A stretch of 64,000 nt of DNA from Cyanophora paradoxa (taxonomy: Eukaryota; Glaucocystophyceae; Cyanophorales; Cyanophoraceae), in NCBI GenBank assembly GCA_004431415.1, contig QPMI01000066.1:434001-498000 (forward strand), read 5' to 3'. A program made the position numbers and the translations under genes. The notes below the pieces were generated by a model, which was given only the letters and a program-made list of their open reading frames with translations, made no database searches and was not told the origin of the DNA. This document shows positions 36,101 through 45,680 of this stretch, one piece after another; positions within the stretch are counted from its first letter, which is position 1, and each line of letters begins with the position of its first letter.

Positions 36101-37170
36101 TTAATATTGCAAGGCCGTGAGACGTCTCGCACTACTCAGTATAGACGTTGCCGGCGGCGTCCTTGGCAATCGTTGGAGTACCGTTGCAATAGCTGTCGGG
36201 ATAGCAGAGGAGAGCCGAGCGAGTGCATGTGTCGCCGCTCCCGTTCAGGTTCCAGCTCGCAGTCGTTGAGGGACACTTCGCGCTGCTCACGACCGAGAGC
36301 ACAGAAATGTTACTAAAGTTAGCGGAACGCGCAGCATGAATTCGAATGGGACATCGATGAACTGCCCGGCCATGGCCAGTGCATGCGCACGTGTCCTGCC
36401 CATAGATGTAGGTGACATCGCTTCCGGTGCTCTTGCAATTCAAGTCCTTGTGGCAAACGACGAATTTGTGGGCGGCTTTGCATGTGCGGTCGCCCCCGTT
36501 CTTGTACGCCAGAGTACCACCCTGGCGGCGAAGGCGACGTCAATATCCATGCGGGGAACTCTAAATAAACACCGTGGCACTGTTTGTGCATGTGGCCATG
36601 GGCAACGGGGCGTATGTGTGTACGTACCGGGCAGCGGGCAAATGCTAGTTCGTTGGTCGTGGTCCCGGGCTGGCTGCGGTCGCAATTAATCCGATGATCG
36701 TGCGTCAATCGCGCTGAAACTGGGACGGGGCAGTGCGCACTACTCAGTGACGGGGCTGTTTGAAGCTGGGTCCCGTCCAACCGTCGGAGTGCCGGAACAG
36801 TCGCTGCGTAAACGATATCGATTGATTGGATGCGTATAGTAATAGCTGGGAAAGGAATGCTTGAGAAGCTAGCGCTAGTACTGAGTATGTATACCTGGAA
36901 GCATAGCATAACAGTTTGGCTGGCACGCAAGCGTCGCTGCCTCGCGCTTGCCCGGAGAAGTAGGCGGCGTTCGAGCAGAAGGTAGTGACAGAATCACCGC
37001 TGCAATGCGATGGTCAGCTTCGAATTCGGAGATCGAGCTCGTAATGACCCGCCGGGGCGTATACGTATATATATACATACGCACCTATCGGCGCTCTGCG
37101 CCACGCTCCCGGAACAGTCCGTTGAAGTGTAGCACTTCGCCGGAGACGGCTTGGAAACCAACGGGCCCAT
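30189..37170 (-). CDS. Large modular Cys-rich repeat protein, function unknown
   Basis: At least 25 short exons run from the ATG at 37170 (MGPLVSKPSPAKCYTSTDC) to TGA at 30191-30189 (ALEVPPSSP). They encode a recurring module with fixed Cys spacing. Examples are KCPSTTASWNLNGSGDTC then LLCYPDSYCNGTPTIAKDAA (36270-36130), DKCPTDSTLSFKSLSDGIC then IKCYAAPDCSGSVLATVSK (34000-33870), and KPAGVSNEDAYNRCPAGTQ (34310). Three of the first exon junctions checked (about 37087, 36906, 36724) fall in phase 2, others in phase 0. The C-terminal exons are acidic (MEIEDDDFEAAYMCDEG) and the module just before contains KFKCCKIGSDGKISATC. Even Cys counts suggest disulphides and an extracellular or wall role, but no signal peptide is seen at the proposed start, so the true 5' end may lie further upstream. 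A smaller relative is at 50398-51861. No known family was recognised. Confidence 0.6.
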
Positions 37171-37689
37171 TGCGGCAGATTGTCTGTTCTAAACGACCTA
37201 GCTATAGGCCTGTCGAACTTCCGAAGTTCGAATTCCGAAGTTCGGAATGCGAAGCGCACGAGGCGACGGCGAGGGGGCCGGGGCGGTCGGCGTCGCGTCG
37301 CCGCTGGCTGCAGACTCGATGCTCTAGACTCTGTGAGAGTCTAGAACCCAGATCGATATCGTCCGACGGTCGGAAGAGACCCGATGATCTAGCGCTGCCG
37401 CCGTCGTAGACTCGTCACTCGTAGCCTGCCGAGCTCGAGCCTCCGGAGTCCGGAGCCTCGGAGCCAGACTCTGAGACTCTAGACTGAGACTCTGAGACTC
37501 CCCGGAGACTGAGAGTCCCCGAGTCCGACTCCAGGCGCCGGGCCGCCGGGCGGATCATCGGATGCTCAGCGGCTCATTGCCAGTGCTCACTGCTCACTGG
37601 CACTGTCTGGCAGCCGGCATGCTCGGGAGTCGGGACTCGGGAGTCGGTACCGTAGGCCCGGCGTAGGGCACTTAAGTACCGCGGGCACT

Positions 37690-37875
37690 TAACTAACGCG
37701 GTACCAAATCAACGCGCCAAATGTTTGTTAAAACGCGGTAATTTAATTGGTACCGTGGTAATTTGCTGCTGAAGTCGCCCCATACTGACATGATGATACT
37801 GTACCACCTAAAATTACTGCCCCATACAAGCCTCAAATTTTTAAAACCGCGTTAATTTGGTACCGCGGTATTTCG
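37690..37875. repeat. Inverted repeat with GGTACC-centred arms
   Basis: ACGCGGTACCAAATCAACGC near 37696 and its near-complement GCGTTAATTTGGTACCGCGG near 37851 flank about 130 bp of AT-rich sequence containing two GTTAAAACGCGGTAA-like pieces. The element is less GC-rich than its surroundings and could fold into a long hairpin. Confidence 0.6.
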
Positions 37876-38019
37876 CTCAGAGGGCCATTTTTGAAACCGC
37901 GTTAATTAACGCCGCAGTAATTTAGTGCCCGATCGCGACGGTAGTAGAGAGTCGGCCGCGGTACACAGTACCGGACCTACGCACCGGTATATATACCGTG
38001 TACGTACTACGGTATAGAG

Positions 38020-38360
38020 CTGCGGCTCGAGCTCAAAACCTGCGGCTCGAGCCAGCTAGAGCCGGCCCGCTCCAGCCTCGAGCCAGCTCGAGCCGGGCTC
38101 GAGCCGACCTGTATTTAATGACTCGCGATCGGGAGTCGGGACCGCGACATGTACACGCGCTGGAAACGAGCTGTCTACGTCAGAGGCCGTCGGAGGCCGC
38201 CTCTCGCCTCCCTCCGGGATCCGGCTCGAGCCCGGCTGGCCGGCTCGCCCTAGCTCGCCCCCCCCCTGGCTCGAGCCAGCCCTCCCCTCTCGGCTCGAGC
38301 CGCCGGCTCGAGCGAGCCGCCCCTCGCCATGGCCACGAGCCGGCTCGAGCCGGGGAAAAG
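38020..38360. repeat. GGCTCGAGCC-type short palindromic repeats
   Basis: Many copies of the self-complementary GGCTCGAGCC and related CAGCTCGAGCC, spaced about 10-25 bp apart. On the plus strand they read as Arg/Ala/Ser-rich frames with no domain. Confidence 0.75.
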
Positions 38361-39554
38361 GTCGGCTCGTAGTACCGGTACCGGTAGTACCGTACGGTAG
38401 ACGGTAGACCTTATAATTACAGTCGGTACTACTACGTATACCGTACTAGTAGTAAAACTGTGGTATTGATATCGTTCGACGGTTTCGCGTTGTACCCTCC
38501 AGTTCCGACGGGCTCCTAGTAGCATTCTACTAGCCTTCTAGCACCGTGCCACGGTGGTCGTGCACGTCGTACGTCACGGCGTGCGCACTGCGGCATGCCA
38601 CGGTCACCGCCGACTCACCGGGTGACACGCATGCCACGGTCACCGGGTCACCGGGTGACACCGGCCTCAGGGCCTGACACCGTAGTGGGCCGGTAGTGGC
38701 CCGGTACTAGCTGGCCCGGTAGTAGCCCGGTACTACTGTAGTATATGGTACCACTGGGGCCGTGTGACTGGCCCAGTGGGCCGGCAGCACTGCGGCATGA
38801 ACACGGTTCATTCCCCCAATCGCGATCGTACGCGTCGAGCCCGCCGGGGCGCGACTGTCGCAGTGTCGCTGCAGTGTCGCAGCACTCTGTCGGGGAGTAC
38901 TACCCCGGTAGTCGACCGTGACGGGGACTCGGCCCGAGTCGACTCGGCGAGCACCGGGCCGCCGGGCGGCCCGGGCCCGGGCCGGGCGGGGCCCGGCGGG
39001 CGCCGGGGCCCGGCCGCCCGGGGCCGGGGCCCCCCGCCGAGCGGCCCGAGCCCCCGCCCGGGCCGCCGCCCCCCCGGCCCGGCCCTACTACTGCCGCCCT
39101 AGGCCTGGGCGGCCCGGGCGCCTGCCCCCGCCGGCCCCCCGGTCCGATGATCGACTCCGATCGCGACTTCGAAGCTCGGCGTCGAGTCGGCGAGGGCCCG
39201 ATCGCGAGAGTGCGCATGCTGCTGGATATCGATGATCCTGCAGCTGGATCCCCACTCCGGACTGCTTCGAATTCCCCCCTGGGGCCTGGGGCCGCCCCCG
39301 GATGGCGTCGACCTGATCATGACTCGATCGCGAGCTCGAGGACAGATCGATTTCGAATTCTAGTTCTAGCCAGGCCTCGGGGGGGACCGGAGGGGAAGGG
39401 GGAAGGGTAGGGGAGATAGATGAAAACGCAATGATTGGAGACGGGCCCGGGGGGGAGGTGGACTCGAAGGGAAGGGCCCGGGGGCGGGCCCGGGGAGGGA
39501 GGGGGGTGGGGGGGGGGCGGGGGGAGGCAGGGAGGGGGTTCGGGGGTAATGCTG

Positions 39555-41866
39555 CTAGGGGAGGAATGCGCCGCGGACGGAGCGCCGCTGGTCGATGGGG
39601 ACACGGCAGGAGGGGCAGGCGGGGGGCTTCGGGGCCGCCGGCGGCGGCGGCGGGCGGGCGGCGAGCAGCGCGCCGTAGCAGCCGTCGCAGACGGTCATGT
39701 GGCGGCAGGGCAGCAGCAGGACGGAGGGCGGGCGCTCGGTGCAGACGACGCAGAGCGACTGCTGCTGCTCGGCGCGCTGGCGGGCCGCCCGCTCCTCGTC
39801 CGCCTGCCGCTGCAGCGCCGCCGTCGCCTCCGCCACGCGCGCCGCGACGAGGGCCGCCGAGAGGGCGGCCGCGCCCTCGGCGAGGCGCGCCTGCGCCGCC
39901 TCGAGCTGGGCCGCCGAGAGGCCGGCCAGGCCCGCGGGGGCGACGGGCACGCTCCCCGCCAGGCGCCCCTCCAGCTCCGCCACCCGCGCCTCCAGCCCCG
40001 CCCTCTGCGGTCCCGGCGCGGCACAAAAGTTAATGAGAAGGATCCGAACTTTTCATGATCAGGGCCGCCTCACGTTTGCGAGGGCGGCCTGCAGGGCGGC
40101 CGCGCGCGCCTCGGCGCCCTCCGCCCGCCCCAGCAGCGCCTCCTCCCGCATCATACCCTGCGAATCCGAAGGATTGGGAGCCGCTTAGGCGATCGGGGAG
40201 GGGGGCCCCGGGATCCGGAGACCAGCTGGAGAATAAACTGAAACTAGCCGGAGATTAATGCATTGTGGGGGCCTCTGGAGAGTTGATGGAGAATTTTAGG
40301 AGATTTCGTCTCCGCGCTATTATTTTAAGCTTAAGCTTAAGCTTAGGGGCGGCGCGGCCAGCTCGAGGTAATTGGCGCACGTCGGCAAGGGCGTCCGCGA
40401 GGGTCTCCGCCCGTGCCGCCTCCACGCGCGCCTTCGCTTCCGCCTCCGCCACCGCCAGCCGCTCCCGCGCCGCCGCCGCCTCCACCCGTGCCGCCTCCGC
40501 CTCCCGCCTCCCTTCTGCCGCGAGCGTCTTCTGCCGCGCCGCCTCCGCCCGCGCTGCTTCCGCCTCCCGCTTTGTCTCCGCAGCGAGCTTCTTTTGCCGC
40601 GCTGCTTCCGCCCGCGCTGCTTCTGTTTCCTGCTTCTCCTTTGCGGCGAGCTTCTTTTGCTGCGCCGCCTCCGCCCGCGCCGCTCGCCCCTCCGCCCGCG
40701 CCTCCTTGACGCGCTCCTCTGCTTCCGCCTTCGCCGCCGCCAGCCGCTCCCGCGCTGCCGCCGCCTCGGCCTGCGCCTCCGCGAGCTGCCGTCTTAGCGC
40801 CTCCTCCGCCGCCGCGGCCTCCCGCTGCCATTCCCGGTTCATTTTTACCACCTCCGCCCGAGCCTCCTCGTAGCGCTTGGCCAACTTTATAGCCGTCGCC
40901 ACCTGCCCCAGCGCTTGCTCAAGGGCACGCTCCAGATTTGTTTCCGCACGATGCACCGGCTGCTGCTCCGCCTCCTGCCCGGTCTCAACGTCAGCCCGAA
41001 GGAGCTAGCGCTCAAGGCATAGTGGACCAAATATTAAGTGGCGCCGGCGTGCAGACCTCCGGCTTCAGCCGCTTTGCCTCCTTGGGGTCCGCCGAGCCCC
41101 CGCCCTCCCCCTGCTCGTTCTCCTTCTCCGCCGCGGAGTGCCCCGCTGACCCCTCCTTCGCAGCTGTCGCCGCCTGCTCCCGCAACCGCGCCGCCTCCGC
41201 CTCGGCGAGAGCCAAGGCACGCTCCAGATCTGCCTCCTCAAGACGCGCTTGCTCCAGGACACGCCCCAGATTTGTTTCCGCGCAATGCACAGGCTGCTGC
41301 TCCGCCTCCTGCCCGGTCTCGGCGTCAGCCCGCAGGAGACAGCGCTGAAGCTAAGTAGATTGAGCCGGCGCCGGCGTGCTGACCTGCGGTTCCAGCCGCT
41401 TCGCCTCCTGCCGCTTCGCCTCCTCGAAGTGCGCCGAGCCCCCGCCCTCCCCCTCCTTGTTCTGCGCTACGGAGCGCCCTACTGAACCATCCGCGTCGTC
41501 CTTGCTTCCCGCAACGGCGCCCTCGCCGCCGGCCCCGGGGAGCGGGGGGGGGGCGGCGGGCCCGGGGCTGGCTCCGGCGTCGGCGCCAGGGAGCGGCGGG
41601 GCGGCGGGCCCGGGGCTGGCGCCGGCGTTGACACCGGGGAGCAGGGGCGGGGCGGCAGGGCCAGGGCCGGGGTTGGCGCCGGCTCCGGAAGGCGGGGGCG
41701 GGGAGGCGGGCCCGGGGCTGGCGTCGACGTTGGCGTCGTCATCGGAGAACTCGCCGGGGTCAGGGTATAAGGACTTGAACTCGTCGTCCACGTACTTCGG
41801 GGCACCTCCAGCCCCAGCCGCGCCGCCTCCTGGGGGCCCACCTGCATCGCCCCCGCCGTCATGCAC
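39555..41866 (-). CDS. Coiled-coil RING-finger protein (E3 ligase-like)
   Basis: The C-terminal exon encodes a C3HC4 RING: CVVCTERPPSVLLLPCRHMT, then VCDGCYGALL, then CPSCRVPIDQRR, stop at 39555. RINGs of this kind bind E2 enzymes. Upstream exons, all joining in phase 0, encode a long Ala/Glu/Arg coiled coil with repeats such as EAARAEAARQKKLAAE (40860-40370). Before it are two related acidic/coil exons (VHCAETNLGRVLEQARLEEA and VHRAETNLERALEQALGQ) that are products of a tandem duplication. The first exon is acidic and Pro/Gly-rich (YVDDEFKSLYPDPGEFSDDD, then ASPGPAAPPLPG repeats). That frame has no ATG before a stop; a phase-0 splice at about 41794 from the SENP-like exon ending at about 41985 would fuse the two. 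Whether it is separate or fused is unresolved. Confidence 0.65.
40915..41487 (-). repeat. Tandem segmental duplication (~340 bp offset) inside the RING gene
   Basis: Segments 40915-41145 and 41250-41487 are recognisably the same, including GCTGCTGCTCCGCCTCCTGC and GCCGAGCCCCCGCCCTCCCC. Each carries an intron plus parts of the two flanking exons. In the left copy the ancestral acceptor is followed by CGCTAG, but an AG created there provides a new acceptor six bases on that keeps phase 0. Confidence 0.8.
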
Positions 41867-41872
41867 TATTAT

Positions 41873-42294
41873 CTATCGCGGCTCCAGGCGGGGTGGGAGA
41901 CGGGGGAGGGAGGGGGAGGGGGAGAGGGAGTGGGGGGGGGGGGGGGGCGGGGCCGGGGGGGGGGGGGGGTGGGGGGGGCGGAGTTCACCTTCTGGACGAT
42001 GAGCTCCTGGATCTCCGATCGCTTCCACTCAATGTGGTCCACCGAGAACCAGTCCTCTTTCTGGGGCGCCGCAGGAGATAAGAGAAGAGCGGAGCTGCGG
42101 GATGCCTATATGTATGGGATGGGGCAGGCTATTGTCGGGGGCACCATGACGACGAGGGGGCCCTTCTTGTCGCGGACGAACGGTACAAGGGGGTCCCGAA
42201 TGAAGCGCTCGATGTACTCGAGCACGAAGACTCCTCCATCTGTCGAGCTGTCTTGCTTCGGCACCTGCCCACGGCCGCGGTCTGGAAATGCCGG

Positions 42295-42326
<32 letters not shown>

Positions 42327-44611
42327 CTGCGGCTGCAAGCTTAATTATATAAGCCCCGCCCTGCACACCTCGGCTGTAATCTTGGTGAAGTAGACGGGCG
42401 CCGAGGATGGCCTGGTGGCCTCTGAGCTCTGGGCACGGGGGGGCCGGAATCGATCTTCTTTTTGCCAAGCATTTCGCAAGTATCTGAGGTCCATGGCCAT
42501 GCATATGGCCAGGGCGGGGTCAGTAAATCGAGGGACTGGATCCGGATGCGCCTAGGGAGGGCAAGGGCACCCTTCGATCATGTCCAGGGCCACCTTGTTG
42601 GAAGTTTTCATGGAGCTGAGGTACATGATGCAGGCCCGGTCCCTGCCCTCGAGCACCCGTAGAGCTTCCATCACAAACGCACGCCGCGGGTTGCACACGA
42701 TTGTCAGCGCCCAGTGTGCTCTGCGGGATTTGGACCCTCCAGCTCAGCCAGAGCGGCAGCACCAGGCGTAGAAGGGTCGGCTGCGTACTCGTCGAGCCCT
42801 TGAAGCACGTGGACAGGGATGAAGAGGTAGTCGAGGGTGAAGATGTCGACATTGCGCGTCCACCTCCGCACCGCCTCGTAGTTCCCCTCCGGGTCCCCCC
42901 CCTGGCCCCACGCATGGTTAGCCGTCCGAAGTTCGGTCCGAATGGTTTTAAAATTCACTGCAGACCAGGCTCAAACGCGTGTAAAAGAAAGAGTTGAAGA
43001 AGTGGCAGCGTAGGGGCCGCTCGCCGCGCTCTGCCCGCGTTCGGTTCACATTTGGCAGGAGCTCCACCTCAATGTACCTGCATCACCGGCAAAATTGGGC
43101 GAAAGTTCGAGTCATAATGAATCGACTGGACGAGTCGAGTCGAGGGCGCGCGGGCGCGCTTGAGGTAAAAATCGATGACGTTGTCGTTGAGCATCTCGCC
43201 TGGCCTCAACCGCTCGAAGTCCCTCTTCGTCAGCGCCTGCTGCCGCGTTTAGAATTCAGCCCGTCCCGCAAACCCGGCGGGGCGGCGCACGACGGCGCGT
43301 TTGTGCCCGGGCGGGTAGAGCAGGATCTGGATCATGCCTGGATCCGAGGGCGATTCAATGCGTCTGGAGAGCAAGGGGGCGATAGGGCGTCAGTGCAGCG
43401 GCGGCCAGGGGTGTGCAGCAGGGCGGGGCTGTGGGCAGACCTGGACTCTACGTATACGTTCGCGGGGCCCAATTTGGGTGCTGGGAGAACGTAGCGCGCA
43501 AAATCCTCGTTCCTGCGGCGCGCGCAAGCGCTTAAATGCAAGCACAGATCTAGGAATATTTATATGCGCTGCGCCACGGGGACATCGCCCTGGGACGCGC
43601 GCATTACAGCTGACCTCAGCCAGGCAGAATTGTCGTGCGCGATCTTCAAGGAAGGGTAGCAGCAGAGCGCGCTCATTTCTGATACTTGCCGTTGGTGTTC
43701 CGGAGTGAAGGGAAAGATGAGGACGATGCAGTTCTTCTCGATCTCTGCGACACGCGCCGAAAGATGAGGCAAAGAAGCGGAATTCGACTTGTACTTGGCA
43801 AAGCTCACCCTGTGAGAACGGGTCGTAGTACGGATCGAATGCGAACTGTGCATGACCTCCCGCAATCAGCGCAACAAGTGAGGGCGACACGTCCATCGCC
43901 CCCACCCACCATGAGATCCGGATCCCGGTCGGTTCGAATGACCAAGAACAGGTGCGGTTCACTCTCGTATATCTGGTGCGCGCCCCCGCCCGCGATTAAA
44001 CGACGCCTACTGCCTAAAGAGCGCTGGCAGCATTTAGCGCACCTGGAAGTAGGATATTGCCTCCGAGGGGATCTTGACCGTCTTGGAGCCGTGCTTGCGC
44101 ATGCTGCATGCATATGGGCGGGCAGTGCACGTGATTATGAGAATGGGCAGCCGCGGGAGGCCTAGAGCAGGATCGAAAGGCGGAGGGAGGGGAGGGGGCG
44201 AGGGGGAGAAAGAGGGGGGGAGGGGGTACGGGGGGAAGCGGGGGAGGGGGGGGGCGCGCAATAGGGGGAGGGGAAGGGGCGCACTTGCTCAGGACGGGGA
44301 TGTCGAGCTCAAACTCGACATCTTTCTGCACGGCGCCCACGTTGACACGCACTTCGAACGGTTGGTCTATCCACCAGGTCCCGATGCGGCCCAGCTTCGG
44401 CCGGAAGTGCATCTGCACCTAGCGCCCGCACCACAAAGTGACCACTTGCGTACATTGCAGGACCGGCGCGCACCTTGACAGCCGCAGGGCCGGTCGCGGC
44501 CGGCTCCGCGCCCGCGCCGCCCGCCCGCGCCGGCGCCGCGGGGCCCCGAAGCTCCAGGCGTCTCTGCAGTCGAGCGCGCAACTCCTTCTTGCGATCTTGC
44601 TCGCTCTTCAT
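41873..44611 (-). CDS. SENP/ULP1 (peptidase C48)-like protein with degenerate active site
   Basis: Family members cleave SUMO. From the ATG at 44611 (MKSEQDRKKELRARLQ) exons lead through a PH-like N-terminal part (LGRIGTWWIDQPFEVRVNVG; NCIVLIFPFTPEHQRQVSEM) to a SENP6/7-like domain. Its motifs are ILLYPPGHKRAV, then TKRDFERLRPGEMLNDNVID, then RPLRCHFFNSFF, then AVRRWTRNVDIF...YLFIPVHV, then HWALTIVCNP (catalytic His kept). Next is ACIMYLSSMK, where family members have 'DSL' (Asp lost), then VPKQDSSTDGGVFVLEYIER, where they have 'DCG' (Cys replaced by Gly; oxyanion Gln kept), then EDWFSVDHIEWKRSEIQELI. The domain is otherwise complete, so it is probably a pseudo-protease that could still bind SUMO. 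A read-through of the last donor would stop at 41873; splicing into the RING gene is the alternative. Confidence 0.65.
42296..42326. repeat. Poly-G tract, 31 G
   Basis: The longest uninterrupted G run in the window, inside an intron just upstream of the exon encoding the degenerate DGG motif. A further G-rich tract lies at 41930-41980. Confidence 0.9.
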
Positions 44612-45680
44612 TAAAGAACCTGCCCGGTGCGCATGCGCTGATCATCTGCCGGCCGCGCGCGGCGCCCATGCATGGCGATGGCCATGCATGCGCATGCATA
44701 TGCATATCATGGGCGCTGGGCCGGGCGGCGCACCTCAATCGCGACACGCTATGAGCCGAAGCCGATGCGAGGAAGCTGCCAGCTGTTTGCTTCGTCGCGC
44801 CCCGCGGCCGCGGCCCGGCGCGTGTGCCCGCGCGCGGCGCTGGCTGCAGCGCGGCTCCCCCGCCGCGGGCCTGCGCACCGCACGAAGTCCGCGCTCACTC
44901 AAAGCTACTAGGCTACGTGATGGGAGCACGTTAACGCTCGCTCGGTGTCCACTCGCAGCGTTCGCTTGCAACCAACGTAGCGGCGCGGGCGACTACGCAG
45001 CTGCCGCCTTCCCGCGCGTTCGCTGCAGGTGTTTGCTGTCGCCTCGCGAGGATGCGGGATCGCCCTGCCCGCGGCGCGCCAGCGCCGGTCCGCCTGCTTG
45101 CCAGCGCTTGCAATGTACCGGTACCCCTAGGCCTGAGCTCGAGCTCTAGATCTCAAGAGGCCATATGCATGGCCAGGGCCTGGCGCTGGGCGCCGGCCGC
45201 GCCTCAGGGCCGCCTGGGCCCCCCATGGCCAGGCTACATATGCATGCCCCCCAGGCCCTGAGGCCCGGCTCTCATGATCAGCTGCAGAGCCTGGATCCGG
45301 AGCCGGTGCGCGCGCGCCGGGCGCCGGACGCGGACCGTCAAAGCGTGCAGCTGCGCCTGCAGCTGCAGACTTGCAATTGTATGCGAGTATAACAAGCTCT
45401 GAAACATTTCAATAGCTAGGCCGGCGCTCCGAGGCTCCAGCAAACATTCTGGGCCTACCCGACCTAGTAGGATACGATGGAGAAGCCGCGCTCTGCGGGC
45501 GCAGCACTAATACTGTCGATGCGGAGGCATCTCGACTGATATGGTACAACTAATCGTGGGAGCGAAAAGGACGGAAAAGCGGAAGAGGTAGAGGAACGAG
45601 AGCCCGTTCCAAGGCTCAGAGGTGCGAAAACTCTTAAGAGAAGAGCGGCAAAAGGCAGCCCGGGCTCGTGCATGTCCGAA
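44612..45680. other. Intergenic, CATG/ATGCAT palindrome cluster
   Basis: This contains the promoter of the SENP-like gene and the 3' end of the acid phosphatase gene. CATGCAT, GCATGC and ATGCATATGCAT are dense at 44665-44712. At 45120-45275 there are nested inverted repeats (CATATGCATGGCCAGGGCC and GGCCAGGCTACATATGCATG). No coding exon is supported. Confidence 0.5.

Larger units (their letters stand above)
37171..39554. other. Long repeat-rich intergenic region
   Basis: No coding exon is supported. It contains GAGACTCT/GAGTCC repeats (37440-37530), an AT-rich inverted repeat (37690-37875), CGGCTCGAGCC repeats (38020-38360), GGTACCGGTA/GTACTAC palindromes (38365-38460), GGTCACCGGGTGACAC repeats (38580-38670) and a nearly pure G/C block (38955-39150). 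The 5' flank of the Cys-rich gene and the 3' end of the RING gene lie at its two edges. Confidence 0.5.

Noticed and set aside
38020-38360. Regularly spaced palindromes reminiscent of a CRISPR array
   Set aside because: Units are 10-12 bp with irregular 2-15 bp spacing and the genome is eukaryotic, so this is a simple palindromic repeat.
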